In this document: positions 25,760-33,892 of the stretch, in pieces | Layout: every line of letters begins with the position of its first letter | Position numbering within the stretch: position 1 is the stretch's first letter | NCBI GenBank assembly: GCA_944372525.1 | Contig: CALVZL010000023.1 | Span: forward strand, 1-64,000 | DNA length: 64,000 nucleotides | Reading direction: 5' to 3' | Source: an uncultured Clostridia bacterium | GTDB lineage: Bacteria > Bacillota > Clostridia > Christensenellales > Borkfalkiaceae | The notes under the pieces: model-generated | What the model was told of the DNA's origin: nothing | Databases searched by the model: none | Seen by the model: only the letters and a program-made list of their open reading frames with translations | Program-made: the position numbers and the translations under genes

Positions 25760-26754
25760 ACGCTGCCCTCCTGCGGCACAAACAGCCGCTTGAATAGCGT
25801 GATGGCATATCGATCGGTCATTGATGAAAGATAATCGCAGATCACGCGCGGCTCGCCGTCTTCCTCCATGCGAGAAAGATAGAGCGGAGGCAGATCGTCG
25901 GGATGTTTCATGAAAAAATCAAAAAGCGCGCAGAGCATTCGTTCCGCATTTTCCTGAATGAGTTTGTTTGCGCGCTCATAGACATGCTCGAACATAAACG
26001 CCCGCAGCTGTTCCAACGCCTCTCCCTTCTCCTCGGACATCCGAACATACGGCTTGTCCTCCGACTCCTCAACAATGTCTTTGATGGCAGTATTGATGCG
26101 CTCAGAGGTATCTCTTCCGAATGCACGGATGGCAAACGCAGGCAGTTCTTCCACGCGCAAAAAACCCGCGCGCATCGAATCTTCGATGTCGTGATTGATA
26201 TAGGCAATGCGGTCCGCAAGGGACACCGCAACGCCTTCAAGCGTCGACGGAGTGCCGCTCTTGGTATGGTTCAAAATTCCGTCCCGCACTTCCGAGGTGA
26301 GATTGAGGCCCTTTCCGTCCTTCTCCAGCACATCCACCACGCGCAAAGACTGCTCACTGTGGCGGAAACCGAAGGGCGAAAGTTGATTGAGAACTCTCTC
26401 GCCGACGTGTCCGAAAGGCGTGTGTCCCAGATCGTGCCCCAGTGCAATTGCCTCGGCAAGGTCCTCGTTGAGGGAGAGAGAACGGGCAAGCGAACGAGCG
26501 ATCTGACTGACGTCCAGCGTATGCGTCAGTCTTGACATATAGTGATCTCCGTCGGGCGCGAAAAATACCTGCGTTTTATTTTTGAGACGCAGGAATGCCT
26601 TGGAATATATGATTCTGTCTCTGTCGCGCTGGAAATCTGTCCGCATTGCGCAGGAGGGCTCTTCTCTCAGCCTCCCGGCGCTTTCAAACGATTTTTTTGC
26701 ATAGGGAGAAAGAAACATCCTCTCTTTTTCATAGGTTCTTTCTTTTATACGCAT
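25756..26754 (-). CDS. dgt: dGTP triphosphohydrolase-like HD protein
   Basis: About 332 residues when started at MRIKERTYEKERM, an ATG ten codons inside the longest ORF. The N-terminus has DRDRIIYSKAFLRLKNKTQVF, then the HD metal site in TLDVSQIARSLAR and GHDLGHTPFGHVGE (about 100-140). It belongs to the dGTPase-type-2 group that commonly precedes dnaG in Firmicutes; it hydrolyses dNTPs to nucleosides and tripolyphosphate, with substrate preference inferred. First gene of the dnaG-rpoD operon, with a repeat-rich AT region upstream. Confidence 0.88.
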   Translation of the reverse strand: MRIKERTYEKERMFLSPYAKKSFESAGRLREEPSCAMRTDFQRDRDRIIYSKAFLRLKNKTQVFFAPDGDHYMSRLTHTLDVSQIARSLARSLSLNEDLAEAIALGHDLGHTPFGHVGERVLNQLSPFGFRHSEQSLRVVDVLEKDGKGLNLTSEVRDGILNHTKSGTPSTLEGVAVSLADRIAYINHDIEDSMRAGFLRVEELPAFAIRAFGRDTSERINTAIKDIVEESEDKPYVRMSEEKGEALEQLRAFMFEHVYERANKLIQENAERMLCALFDFFMKHPDDLPPLYLSRMEEDGEPRVICDYLSSMTDRYAITLFKRLFVPQEGSV

Positions 26755-26784
26755 CCTCGTCCTCTGCTGCAAAAGCCGCGGCAT

Positions 26785-26935
26785 ATCGTTGGTCCGTTTC
26801 GTGATTTATTTCGCTGACTTCCCAAAAAAATCCTCTTTTTTTGAAAAAAAAGTAAAAAAATACACAAATTTCTCAGTACTATGTCTGGCATAGTATATAC
26901 TATTTGTAACATAATACTATCTAAAACAGCAAATA
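26785..26935 (-). promoter_or_regulatory. AT-rich control region upstream of dgt-dnaG-rpoD
   Basis: This spacer is far richer in A+T than its surroundings. On the minus strand ATAGTA occurs three times within about 45 bases (starts spaced roughly 17 and 21), one within the palindrome AGTATATACT, and ACTATG/CATAGT form an inverted repeat. A possible promoter is TTTAGA, 17 bases, TAGTAT. No ORF. Confidence 0.45.
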
Positions 26936-26967
26936 TTAAAGGGCGGTCTGAAAGGACCGCCCTTTCC
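26936..26967 (-). terminator. Terminator of the aro operon
   Basis: A hairpin with arms AAAGGGCGGTCC and complementary GGACCGCCCTTT-type sequence and a 4 base loop, 10 bases after the SDR stop, followed by an AT-rich tail on the minus strand. Confidence 0.85.
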
Positions 26968-26975
26968 ATTTTCTG

Positions 26976-27677
26976 TTAAATGTAAAATCCCCCGTTTACG
27001 CTTAAGACCTGCCCGGTGAGATACTCCTGTTCCGCCAAAAAGAGTACCGCCTGCGCTACCTCCTCCGCTCTTCCCAATCTCCCAAGGGGAATCTCGCTTG
27101 CCAGCGCACGCAGCGCCTCGCCTCCGAGCGCGCCATTCATGTCCGTATCGATCACGCCGGGCGATACACAGTTCACGGTAATACGGGAAGGAGCCAGTTC
27201 TTTGGCAAGCGCCTTGGTAAAGGCGATCACCGCGCCTTTCGAGGCGGAATAGGCGCTCTCACAGCTCCCTCCTGTCTCTCCCCATACCGAGGCAAGATTG
27301 ACGATGGCGCCTTTCCCGCGCGTCAGCAGCTTTTGCGTCGCATATTTACAGCAGAGGAAAACTCCGCCGGCATTCACCTGCATCACACGCATCCAGTCGC
27401 AATATGAAAGATCCTGTACCTGCGAAAATTGTGCAATCCCGGCGTTGTTGACGAGCAAATCGAGTGCGGGAATTTCAGAGAACACCTCTCTGATCTGCGC
27501 TTCATCCGACACATCAGCACGTATAAACTCTGCAAAAGAAAGCTCGCCCCGCGCACGCTCTGCCGCCGCCTCATCCCGCGAATACAGTCCCGTCACAAAA
27601 TACCCGCGCCGAGAAAGCAGGCGGCAAACCTCAAGCCCGATTCCGCGCGTCCCGCCCGTCACAAGCGCCCGTTTCAT
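26976..27677 (-). CDS. YmfI/FabG-like SDR reductase
   Basis: A 233-residue classical SDR: TGGTRGIG (residues 7-14), NNAG, catalytic Ser in ASVWGETGGS and Tyr-Lys in YSASKGA. The block from SVWG through VIDTDMN resembles YmfI, the 5-aminopentanone reductase acting on elongation factor P, more than FabG; a fatty-acid or other ketoreductase role stays possible. It is the last gene of the aro operon, overlapping the aroK stop by 4 bases, an unusual site for a YmfI gene. Confidence 0.8.
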   Translation of the reverse strand: MKRALVTGGTRGIGLEVCRLLSRRGYFVTGLYSRDEAAAERARGELSFAEFIRADVSDEAQIREVFSEIPALDLLVNNAGIAQFSQVQDLSYCDWMRVMQVNAGGVFLCCKYATQKLLTRGKGAIVNLASVWGETGGSCESAYSASKGAVIAFTKALAKELAPSRITVNCVSPGVIDTDMNGALGGEALRALASEIPLGRLGRAEEVAQAVLFLAEQEYLTGQVLSVNGGFYI

Positions 27678-28189
27678 TCTTGTTCAAATTCCTTAAACAG
27701 CGCGACAACTTCTTCTGCCACCTGATCGATCTCTTTTCCGTCCGTATCCACGATATAGTCCGCGACGTGCTCATAGACGGGCGTCCGTTCGCGCAGCAAT
27801 TCGCCCAGCCGTTCCGCCGTTTTTCCCGTGTTTTTCAGCAGAGGCCGCACCGCGTCTGCTCGGACGCGGTCAAGCAGACTCTCAAACGTCGCGCGCAGAA
27901 ACACGATCTTTCCGTTCCGTTTGAGCAGCTCGTTATTTTCCGGCATGAGCACGAGCCCCCCGCCCGTGGAAATGACAAGCCCGTCCTGCTCTGCCAGTTC
28001 GCGTACAACCTCCGTCTCCAGGGCGCGGAAATGCGCCTCTCCGTAATACTCGAAAAGATCGGAGATCCTGCCGTGTCGGTCTGTAATGACGATGTCCGTA
28101 TCAAACCATCTTCTGCCCGTAAGCTCGGCGATCTTCACGCCCACGCTTGTTTTCCCTACTCCCATCATGCCGCAAAGTACGATATTCAT
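27674..28189 (-). CDS. aroK: Shikimate kinase
   Basis: A 171-residue P-loop kinase: GMMGVGKTSVG (about 7-17), DTD for shikimate/Mg2+ binding (about 32-34), STGGGLVLMPEN (about 74-85) and the LID arginine in RADAVRPLL. It phosphorylates shikimate at O3. The ATG at 28189 overlaps the aroQ stop (TTATGA); a TTG two codons earlier is an alternative start. Part of the coupled aroC-B-E-Q-K series. Confidence 0.93.
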   Translation of the reverse strand: MNIVLCGMMGVGKTSVGVKIAELTGRRWFDTDIVITDRHGRISDLFEYYGEAHFRALETEVVRELAEQDGLVISTGGGLVLMPENNELLKRNGKIVFLRATFESLLDRVRADAVRPLLKNTGKTAERLGELLRERTPVYEHVADYIVDTDGKEIDQVAEEVVALFKEFEQE

Positions 28190-28608
28190 AACCAAAAACT
28201 CTCCAATGCCAAACGATAGCTGTTTTCCCCGAATCCGAGGATCTCTCCCCGACAGACCTCCGTCAAGACCGATCTGCGGCGAAATTCTTCCCGCGCCTGC
28301 ACGTTGGACATATGCACTTCGACAACGGGAACGGAAATCGCGGCAATCGCATCGCGCAGCGCATAGGAATAATGCGTAAACGCTCCCGCGTTGAGAACGA
28401 TCCCGTCATACTTTCCTTCCGCCTCTCCCAGCTTCTCGCAAAGCGCTCCTTCCAGATCGCTTTGGAAAAATTCGACTTCATGCCCCTGTTCCGCGCAAAA
28501 AACCGCAAGATCCGCATTGATTTCGCCGAGTGTCCGCGCCCCGTAGATTGTTTTTTCCCGCCGTCCCGTAAGCGCGAGATTCACGCCGTTGATGACCAGT
28601 AATTTCAT
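28186..28608 (-). CDS. aroQ: Type II 3-dehydroquinate dehydratase
   Basis: A 140-residue type II (AroQ) enzyme. It has NGVNLALTG (family NGPNLNLLG) at residues 6-14, the catalytic Tyr in IYGARTLGEI, LNAGAFTHYSYALRDAI (about 73-89) and VEVHMSNVQAREEFRRRS (about 97-114) with the catalytic His. It dehydrates 3-dehydroquinate to 3-dehydroshikimate. Pro to Val in the first motif is unusual. The ATG overlaps the aroE stop by 4 bases. Confidence 0.92.
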   Translation of the reverse strand: MKLLVINGVNLALTGRREKTIYGARTLGEINADLAVFCAEQGHEVEFFQSDLEGALCEKLGEAEGKYDGIVLNAGAFTHYSYALRDAIAAISVPVVEVHMSNVQAREEFRRRSVLTEVCRGEILGFGENSYRLALESFWL

Positions 28609-29435
28609 GCTTCCTCCCGATATGCCCGATATAATTGTTTCGCCTCGTCTGCAGAAGGTTCTCTGCCCAGCCAGATGCAATCCGCACGATATGCCTGATA
28701 AAACAGCATAGACTCCCCATTCACCGTCTTCTTTCCCGCCTCGCGTGCAATGCGCAGGAATTCCGATTCCGCAGGCTCGTAGATGAGATCTGCAGCGGCT
28801 CCCGCGAGAGAGAGCAATTCTTCTCCCACCGGAACACGAACCCCTTTTTCCGTTACGATCTCCGGAGTCTTACCCTCCGTATCGTGCATTCCGATTCCGG
28901 TACAATTTACGATAAGTCCGAATTTTCTCAACGGTACCTCGTCAAGGGGGGTAAAGCCACCGATTTCCTGCAACACCGTTTTCAGGCGCGCGGCGTCACG
29001 CTCAAAGACAAAAACTTCGGCTCCTGCGTCCCGCAGCTTTCTCACACAGCTCCTGCCCGCGCCGCCCGCACCCAAGACAAGCACCGATTCGCGCTTTACC
29101 GCAATCTCCGCGCCTTCGAGCATCAGCATGAAGCCATACCCGTCCGTATTGTACCCCAGCCGTTCTTCGCAGAAAACAGTATTCACTGCTCCGAATTTGG
29201 CAGCATCCCCCTCTATTCCGTTCAAAAAAGGCAGGATATCCCGTTTGAAGGGGATCGTGACGTTGAATCCGTCGAAACGCGAAAACAATTCCTCTGCATA
29301 CCCGGAAAATTCGGCGGGAGACAGAGAGATCTTTTCATATGAACACCCGCTCCCCATTCTGCGCAGAATAAATTCGTGCATCTGCGGACTGCGGGACGCA
29401 GACACGTCCTTTCCGACCACCGCAAGTTTCAGCAT
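28605..29435 (-). CDS. aroE: Shikimate dehydrogenase
   Basis: A 276-residue AroE. The shikimate site is SASRSPQMHE (about 12-21), the catalytic Lys is in NVTIPFKRDIL (about 60-70), GAVNTVF and YNTDGYGF follow, and the NADP Rossmann loop is GAGGAGRS. It reduces 3-dehydroshikimate to shikimate with NADPH. The ATG at 29435 overlaps the aroB stop by 7 bases; the longer ORF lies in aroB out of frame. Confidence 0.93.
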   Translation of the reverse strand: MLKLAVVGKDVSASRSPQMHEFILRRMGSGCSYEKISLSPAEFSGYAEELFSRFDGFNVTIPFKRDILPFLNGIEGDAAKFGAVNTVFCEERLGYNTDGYGFMLMLEGAEIAVKRESVLVLGAGGAGRSCVRKLRDAGAEVFVFERDAARLKTVLQEIGGFTPLDEVPLRKFGLIVNCTGIGMHDTEGKTPEIVTEKGVRVPVGEELLSLAGAAADLIYEPAESEFLRIAREAGKKTVNGESMLFYQAYRADCIWLGREPSADEAKQLYRAYREEA

Positions 29436-30490
29436 ATCTTCCTCCCCGCGCGCTCGATCCCCCGCGCATATTCCTCCCAGGGGAGCGAAAAGACCGCATA
29501 GCGGCCCATCCCGATCGGCGCCGTAACCGTCACTTCCTCCCCGATGTTTTTCTTGTCGAGCCGCGCGAGCCGCAGGGCTTCCCTGAGGGGCGGAAGCGCG
29601 GGAAATCCGCCCAGCGCCGCCGCGCAGATCGTGCGGAGCCGCCGCAAATATTCCTTGTCGCAATCAAGACGCTCTTGGGCGAGTTCCCCTTCCAACACGA
29701 TCCCGAGCAACACGCATTCTCCGTGTGAGAGCGTTTTCAGGCTCAATTCGAGCGCATGCGCCGTAGTATGCCCGAGATTGAGGGATTTCCGAATCCCGTT
29801 CTCTTCAGGATCCTCCCGAACGACAGACAGCTTAAACGCAATGTTATCCTCCACGAGCGAAGCGAGAAATCCGATCTCGCTTAAACGGGCTTCTCCTTCT
29901 TCCAGCCGCGAAAACAGCGGCGCATGCAGCGCGCCGTGTTTTACGATCTCCCCCAGTCCGCAACGAATCTCCCGCGGCGGAAGCGTAGAGAGAAAAACGG
30001 GATCGGCAATCACCGTGTTCGGCTGCCAGAAGGCGCCGACGAGGTTTTTCACTCCGCCAAGATCCACCGCCGTCTTCCCGCCTACCGAAGAATCCACCTG
30101 AGCAAGCAGTGTCGTCGGCACCTGAATGCAGGCGATCCCGCGCATATAGAGCGCGGCGGCAAGCCCGCCGATATCTCCCGCCACACCGCCGCCGACCGCG
30201 ATCAGACAGTCTCCGCGATGCAGTTCTGCCTGCGCCATGGCGCGCAAGAGGGACAGCAGCGTCTCCGGCGTCTTATATTCCTCCCCCGCCGGCATGGCAA
30301 CCACCGTCGTTTCCGGAAAGGCGGCTCGGATCCAGTTCCCGTACAGCCTGTGCACATTGGCATCCGTAAAGACAAACCGTTTTCTGTATGGCGCAACTGC
30401 TCGGGCAAGCGGCTCTTCCCTCGCCCCCTCTCCGCAAAAAATATTGCAGACGCGGGCAGATTTTTGCACGGAAAACGTCCATTCTCTCAT
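29429..30490 (-). CDS. aroB: 3-dehydroquinate synthase
   Basis: A 353-residue AroB with NAD-binding AVGGGVAGDIGGLAAALYMRG (about 96-116), the PTTLLAQVDSSVGGKTAVD segment and zinc ligands Glu, His and His in EIVKHG, LNLGHTTAHALE. It cyclises DAHP to 3-dehydroquinate. It overlaps aroC and aroE by 4 and 7 bases. No fusion partner is present. Confidence 0.94.
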   Translation of the reverse strand: MREWTFSVQKSARVCNIFCGEGAREEPLARAVAPYRKRFVFTDANVHRLYGNWIRAAFPETTVVAMPAGEEYKTPETLLSLLRAMAQAELHRGDCLIAVGGGVAGDIGGLAAALYMRGIACIQVPTTLLAQVDSSVGGKTAVDLGGVKNLVGAFWQPNTVIADPVFLSTLPPREIRCGLGEIVKHGALHAPLFSRLEEGEARLSEIGFLASLVEDNIAFKLSVVREDPEENGIRKSLNLGHTTAHALELSLKTLSHGECVLLGIVLEGELAQERLDCDKEYLRRLRTICAAALGGFPALPPLREALRLARLDKKNIGEEVTVTAPIGMGRYAVFSLPWEEYARGIERAGRKIC

Positions 30491-31620
30491 CGGGGCAGCC
30501 CTCCGTATCGGGAAATCACCTCTTGCATCCGATCCCCTCCGAGCCGCTCCAGCACGACGGCGCAGAGCTCCGTACTGAGCACGCTCTCCAACACAACGCA
30601 GCAGGCAGTCACGGCGCAGACGTCGCTGCGCTCTGCCGCGGCGCGCGTCGGTTCCTTCGTCTGAAGATCCACGGTCTGCAGTCCTTTTCTCAAAGTCGGA
30701 ATAGGCTTCATGGCGGCCCGAAGAATGAGTTCTTCCCCGTTCGACATCCCGCCTTCGATCCCACCTGCTCGGTTGCTTTCACGAAAGAATCCGCGTTTCT
30801 TGTCGTAAAAAATCTCATCATGGACTTCGCTGCCCGCCCGGCGCGCCGCTTCGAATCCGAGGCCGATCTCCACGCCTTTGATCGCCTGCACGCCCATGAG
30901 CGCAGAGCAGAGCCGCGCATCCAGCTTTTCGGAGAAAGTCATACAGCTCCCGAACCCGCGCTTCAAGCCGCAGGCACGCAGCTCCACAACACCGCCGAGG
31001 GTATCTCCCGTCGCGCGCGCACGGTCAATGAGCGCCTTGGCCTCGCGCTCCGCCTCAGGATCGAGCATCCCGAGTTCCGAAGACTTTGCTTTCAAAATAT
31101 CGGAAAACAAATATTCCCGCTCATCGGTCGCCGTTCCGACCGAGCGCACAAATCCCGCGACAACGACGCCGAGTTTTTCAAGCAAAAGACGGCAAACCGT
31201 CCCCGCGGCAACCCGGATGGCGGTCTCCCGCGCAGACGCCCGCTCCAGAACATTGCGCGCATCGTCCGTTCCGAATTTTTCCGCACCCGCCAGATCCGCA
31301 TGTCCCGGCCGCACCGCCGTAAGACGCCGCCGGGAAAGATCGCAGCCCTCGGGTGCCATATATTCCTTCCAGTTTTCGTAATCTTTGTTGCATACGGTAA
31401 GCGTCACGGGACTGCCCAGCGTCACGCGGTTGCGCACCCCCGTAAGAATTTCGACGCGATCGTTTTCGATCTTCTGCCGTCCTCCCCTTCCGTATCCGCC
31501 CTGCCGCAGAGCAAGCTGTTCATCGATACGGGAAATATCGATCTCCAATCCCGCAGGCAGTCCTTCGATGATGGCAAACAGCCCCTTTCCGTGCGATTCT
31601 CCCGCTGTGGCGACCTTCAT
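30487..31620 (-). CDS. aroC: Chorismate synthase
   Basis: A 377-residue AroC with the signature GESHGKGLFAIIEGLPAG at residues 7-24 (family GESHG), RPGHADLAG, RASARETAIRVAAG and, near the end, the FMN-binding basic residues. It converts EPSP to chorismate using reduced FMN. It begins one base after the stop of the metallo-hydrolase gene and overlaps aroB by 4 bases. Confidence 0.95.
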   Translation of the reverse strand: MKVATAGESHGKGLFAIIEGLPAGLEIDISRIDEQLALRQGGYGRGGRQKIENDRVEILTGVRNRVTLGSPVTLTVCNKDYENWKEYMAPEGCDLSRRRLTAVRPGHADLAGAEKFGTDDARNVLERASARETAIRVAAGTVCRLLLEKLGVVVAGFVRSVGTATDEREYLFSDILKAKSSELGMLDPEAEREAKALIDRARATGDTLGGVVELRACGLKRGFGSCMTFSEKLDARLCSALMGVQAIKGVEIGLGFEAARRAGSEVHDEIFYDKKRGFFRESNRAGGIEGGMSNGEELILRAAMKPIPTLRKGLQTVDLQTKEPTRAAAERSDVCAVTACCVVLESVLSTELCAVVLERLGGDRMQEVISRYGGLPR

Positions 31621-31621
31621 C

Positions 31622-32596
31622 TCAATCCTCCTGTTTGATCGAAATCAAATAACCGTCCGCACCGATGCCGATGACGATGTCCCCCAATTCATCCGTGCGG
31701 TAAATCTCCGCGCCCGCCGCGCTCAGCCTGTCCAATGTCTCCCCCGCAGGATGCGAATAGGTATTTCCCCTCCCGCAGGAGATCACGGCAACTTCCGCAT
31801 CGAGCAAATCCAGCCATTCCGCCGAAGACGAATCCGCAGACCCGTGATGCGCTACTTTCAAAATATCCGTATCCGAAAGACGCACGGAACAGGTCCCGCT
31901 CGAAAAAAGCGTCTCATCCAACGCATTCTCCCGTACCAGCAACTTCTCCCGAGCGGAGGAAATGTCTCCGCAAAGGACTGCCGTCGTCCCGAGATAAGAG
32001 AGGTACAGCACAACGGAAGCGTCGTTTCCGTCTGTCTCGCCGGATGAATAGGGAGACAGGCAGACGAGATAAGCCCCGCAGGGTCGGGAAATCGTACAAT
32101 ACCGGGAGAGCGCAACCTGCCTGCAGCCCGCCTCTTCCGCCGCCGCAAGCAGCGCGTCATATTCCCCGCTCCCGTCATCGAAAGCGGGAAGATAAAACGT
32201 TTCCGCACCGAATTCCGAAAGAAGCACAGAAAAACCGCCGATGTGATCGAGATCCGAATGCGTTGCAAGCATACTTACGGAGACGGGATGCAATCCCTTG
32301 AGATAGCGAACGAGTTTGATATGATCGGAACGGGATTCGCCGCCGGCGTCTATGACAAGCACGTCTCCCTCCGGAAATTCAACGACCGTGCAATCCCCCT
32401 GTCCCACATCGAGAAAATGAAGACGCAGCTCGCCCTCTTTGCGCGCGGAAAGATCCGCAGCGGGAAGCAGTGCATAATAGGAAAAACAACAATCGAACAC
32501 CGCCAGCGCCGCCACAAACAGAACCGCAATCAGCGAATGAACCGCCTTCCTGATCAAAACCCGCTCCCTCGGAGAGCGGCGCGCCTCCGGTCTCAT
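31622..32596 (-). CDS. ComEC/Rec2-type metallo-beta-lactamase-fold protein
   Basis: A 324-residue protein with one N-terminal membrane segment (about 19-39; basic residues before it, so probably membrane-anchored, outside-facing) and an MBL-fold domain: HFLDVGQGDCTVVEFP (about 60-75), VIDAGGES, THSDLDHIGG (about 113-122) with the metal-binding HxDxDH variant, and HHGS. It matches the stand-alone ComEC C-terminal domain, which in competence proteins degrades one DNA strand; hydrolysis of an unidentified phosphodiester is plausible. It overlaps the patatin by ATGA and abuts aroC, inside the aro operon. Confidence 0.82.
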   Translation of the reverse strand: MRPEARRSPRERVLIRKAVHSLIAVLFVAALAVFDCCFSYYALLPAADLSARKEGELRLHFLDVGQGDCTVVEFPEGDVLVIDAGGESRSDHIKLVRYLKGLHPVSVSMLATHSDLDHIGGFSVLLSEFGAETFYLPAFDDGSGEYDALLAAAEEAGCRQVALSRYCTISRPCGAYLVCLSPYSSGETDGNDASVVLYLSYLGTTAVLCGDISSAREKLLVRENALDETLFSSGTCSVRLSDTDILKVAHHGSADSSSAEWLDLLDAEVAVISCGRGNTYSHPAGETLDRLSAAGAEIYRTDELGDIVIGIGADGYLISIKQED

Positions 32597-33444
32597 TTCT
32601 TCTCCCGTGCCGCGATCGCCGCACGGATCTCCCCGATCCGAGCGCTCGCCTCGTCATAACCGAGCTCAAACATCTTTTTCATTGCCGCAGAAGAAATGTC
32701 TGTCGCGCGATACTCTCCCAACCGCGGACGCAACACGATGTCCGCCGCCGCATATCCGCGGGAAATGCAGTCCGCTGTCCGCCTGACGGGCGTGATCTTC
32801 TGAACTGCGGCCCCGAACAGACGGCGGACCATGCCTTGTTCCTCTTCCGGAACCCTAAACGCCGCCAGATCGATGCCGATCACAAAATCTGCTCCGAGAT
32901 CGCGGCAGATATCGGACGGGACGGCGTTGGTGAATGCACCGTCATACAGTTTTCTCCCCTCCCGCTCTACGCTTCGAAAAAAGGGCGGAATGGCAGAAGA
33001 CGCGACCAGTGCGCTCGTCAGGTCTCCCGAATCGAGCAGCACGCCTTCGTTGGTCTCTGCGTCTGTCGCCCACGCGGCAAAGGGAAGCGGCAGGGACGAA
33101 ACTTCTCCGTCGACATAGTTTTTCAAATACTCTCTTGTAAAAGACAGGTCGGCATAGGGACGCAAATTCTTAGAAAACTCCCTGCGGTTGAGATTTTCGA
33201 CGATATGCACCATATCGGCAGAGGTAAATCCCTTGGCATACAGCGCACCGACGATCGCTCCGATGGACGTGCCCGTCACGACATCGAAGCGTATCCCGGC
33301 CTCTTCGAACGCCTTCAAAGCACCGAGATGAGCCATTCCCTTCGCTCCCCCGCTCCCGAATGCAATGCCGAGCCGCGGCTTCCGCCTGCGGCGCATCGGG
33401 CGCAGTTGTGCAATTACGGCTCTGAGCCGGGAAAAAAATCCCAT
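32593..33444 (-). CDS. Patatin-like phospholipase, second copy
   Basis: A 283-residue patatin-family hydrolase: GSGGAKGMAHLG (about 32-43), nucleophile GTSIG (about 59-63) and Asp in YDGAFTNAVP (DGA form). A basic N-terminus (FFSRLRAVIAQLRPMRRRRK) of about 25 residues extends before the core and could associate with membrane or nucleic acid. It is the first gene of the eight-gene aro operon, with a GGAGGA site. Its role there is not explained; it differs from the rarA-linked copy in the DGA motif. Confidence 0.86.
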   Translation of the reverse strand: MGFFSRLRAVIAQLRPMRRRRKPRLGIAFGSGGAKGMAHLGALKAFEEAGIRFDVVTGTSIGAIVGALYAKGFTSADMVHIVENLNRREFSKNLRPYADLSFTREYLKNYVDGEVSSLPLPFAAWATDAETNEGVLLDSGDLTSALVASSAIPPFFRSVEREGRKLYDGAFTNAVPSDICRDLGADFVIGIDLAAFRVPEEEQGMVRRLFGAAVQKITPVRRTADCISRGYAAADIVLRPRLGEYRATDISSAAMKKMFELGYDEASARIGEIRAAIAAREKK

Positions 33445-33480
33445 ACTTCCTCCGAAAAAGCGATTTCCCCATTTTTTCCT

Positions 33481-33519
33481 ATTTTACTCTATTTTCAGGC
33501 AAAAGTAAACTGCCTGAAA
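33481..33519 (-). promoter_or_regulatory. aro operon promoter with an operator-like inverted repeat
   Basis: On the minus strand TTTACT, 17 bases, TAAAAT precedes the patatin start. A 9 bp inverted repeat TTTCAGGCA-N9-TGCCTGAAA (33493-33519) exactly covers the -35, as expected for a repressor site. On the plus strand the same dyad is followed by a T-run, but there is no plus-strand gene to terminate. Confidence 0.65.
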
Positions 33520-33554
33520 GATTTTTTCGGTATTTTAAAATAATTTTGTGAAAG

Positions 33555-33860
33555 AAAATCCACCGACCAAAGCGGTGGATTTTCAGTTTCGGGCTATTAG
33601 CCCTAATACTACCAGCGGCGCGCAAGCCGCGCATATGACGACCTGGCGAACAGACGATCGTTCTCTGCTTCCCGTGAAAAAGCGTTTCGGTCCCTCATTT
33701 TTTCTTCGGAAGATTTGTCTCTTACCTGATATTTTTTGCATACCAACGATGTTTTCTCTCTGTTTTATCTGACGGAGACCCTCTTTGCCGCGCTCTCCTT
33801 TCCATCGGGAAAGCCCTTTTGAACCCTGCCGAGATCTGCGGGTCTCGGATTGATAAAAAT
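33555..33860 (-). repeat. Dispersed structured repeat, copy A
   Basis: Read on the minus strand: a hairpin (CCGAGA/TCTCGG), a CCGATGG start followed by a purine-rich stretch that can encode a basic peptide, the block TCATATGCGCGGCTTGCGC, the hairpin GGGCTAATAGCCC, GAAAC, and a terminator hairpin (33555-33583). It fills the space between MATE and the patatin promoter, so it may also end MATE transcription. The core is almost identical to copy B. Confidence 0.8.
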
Positions 33861-33892
33861 TCTCCGCCGAAAAGCGGCAAAAGCACTGTGCG

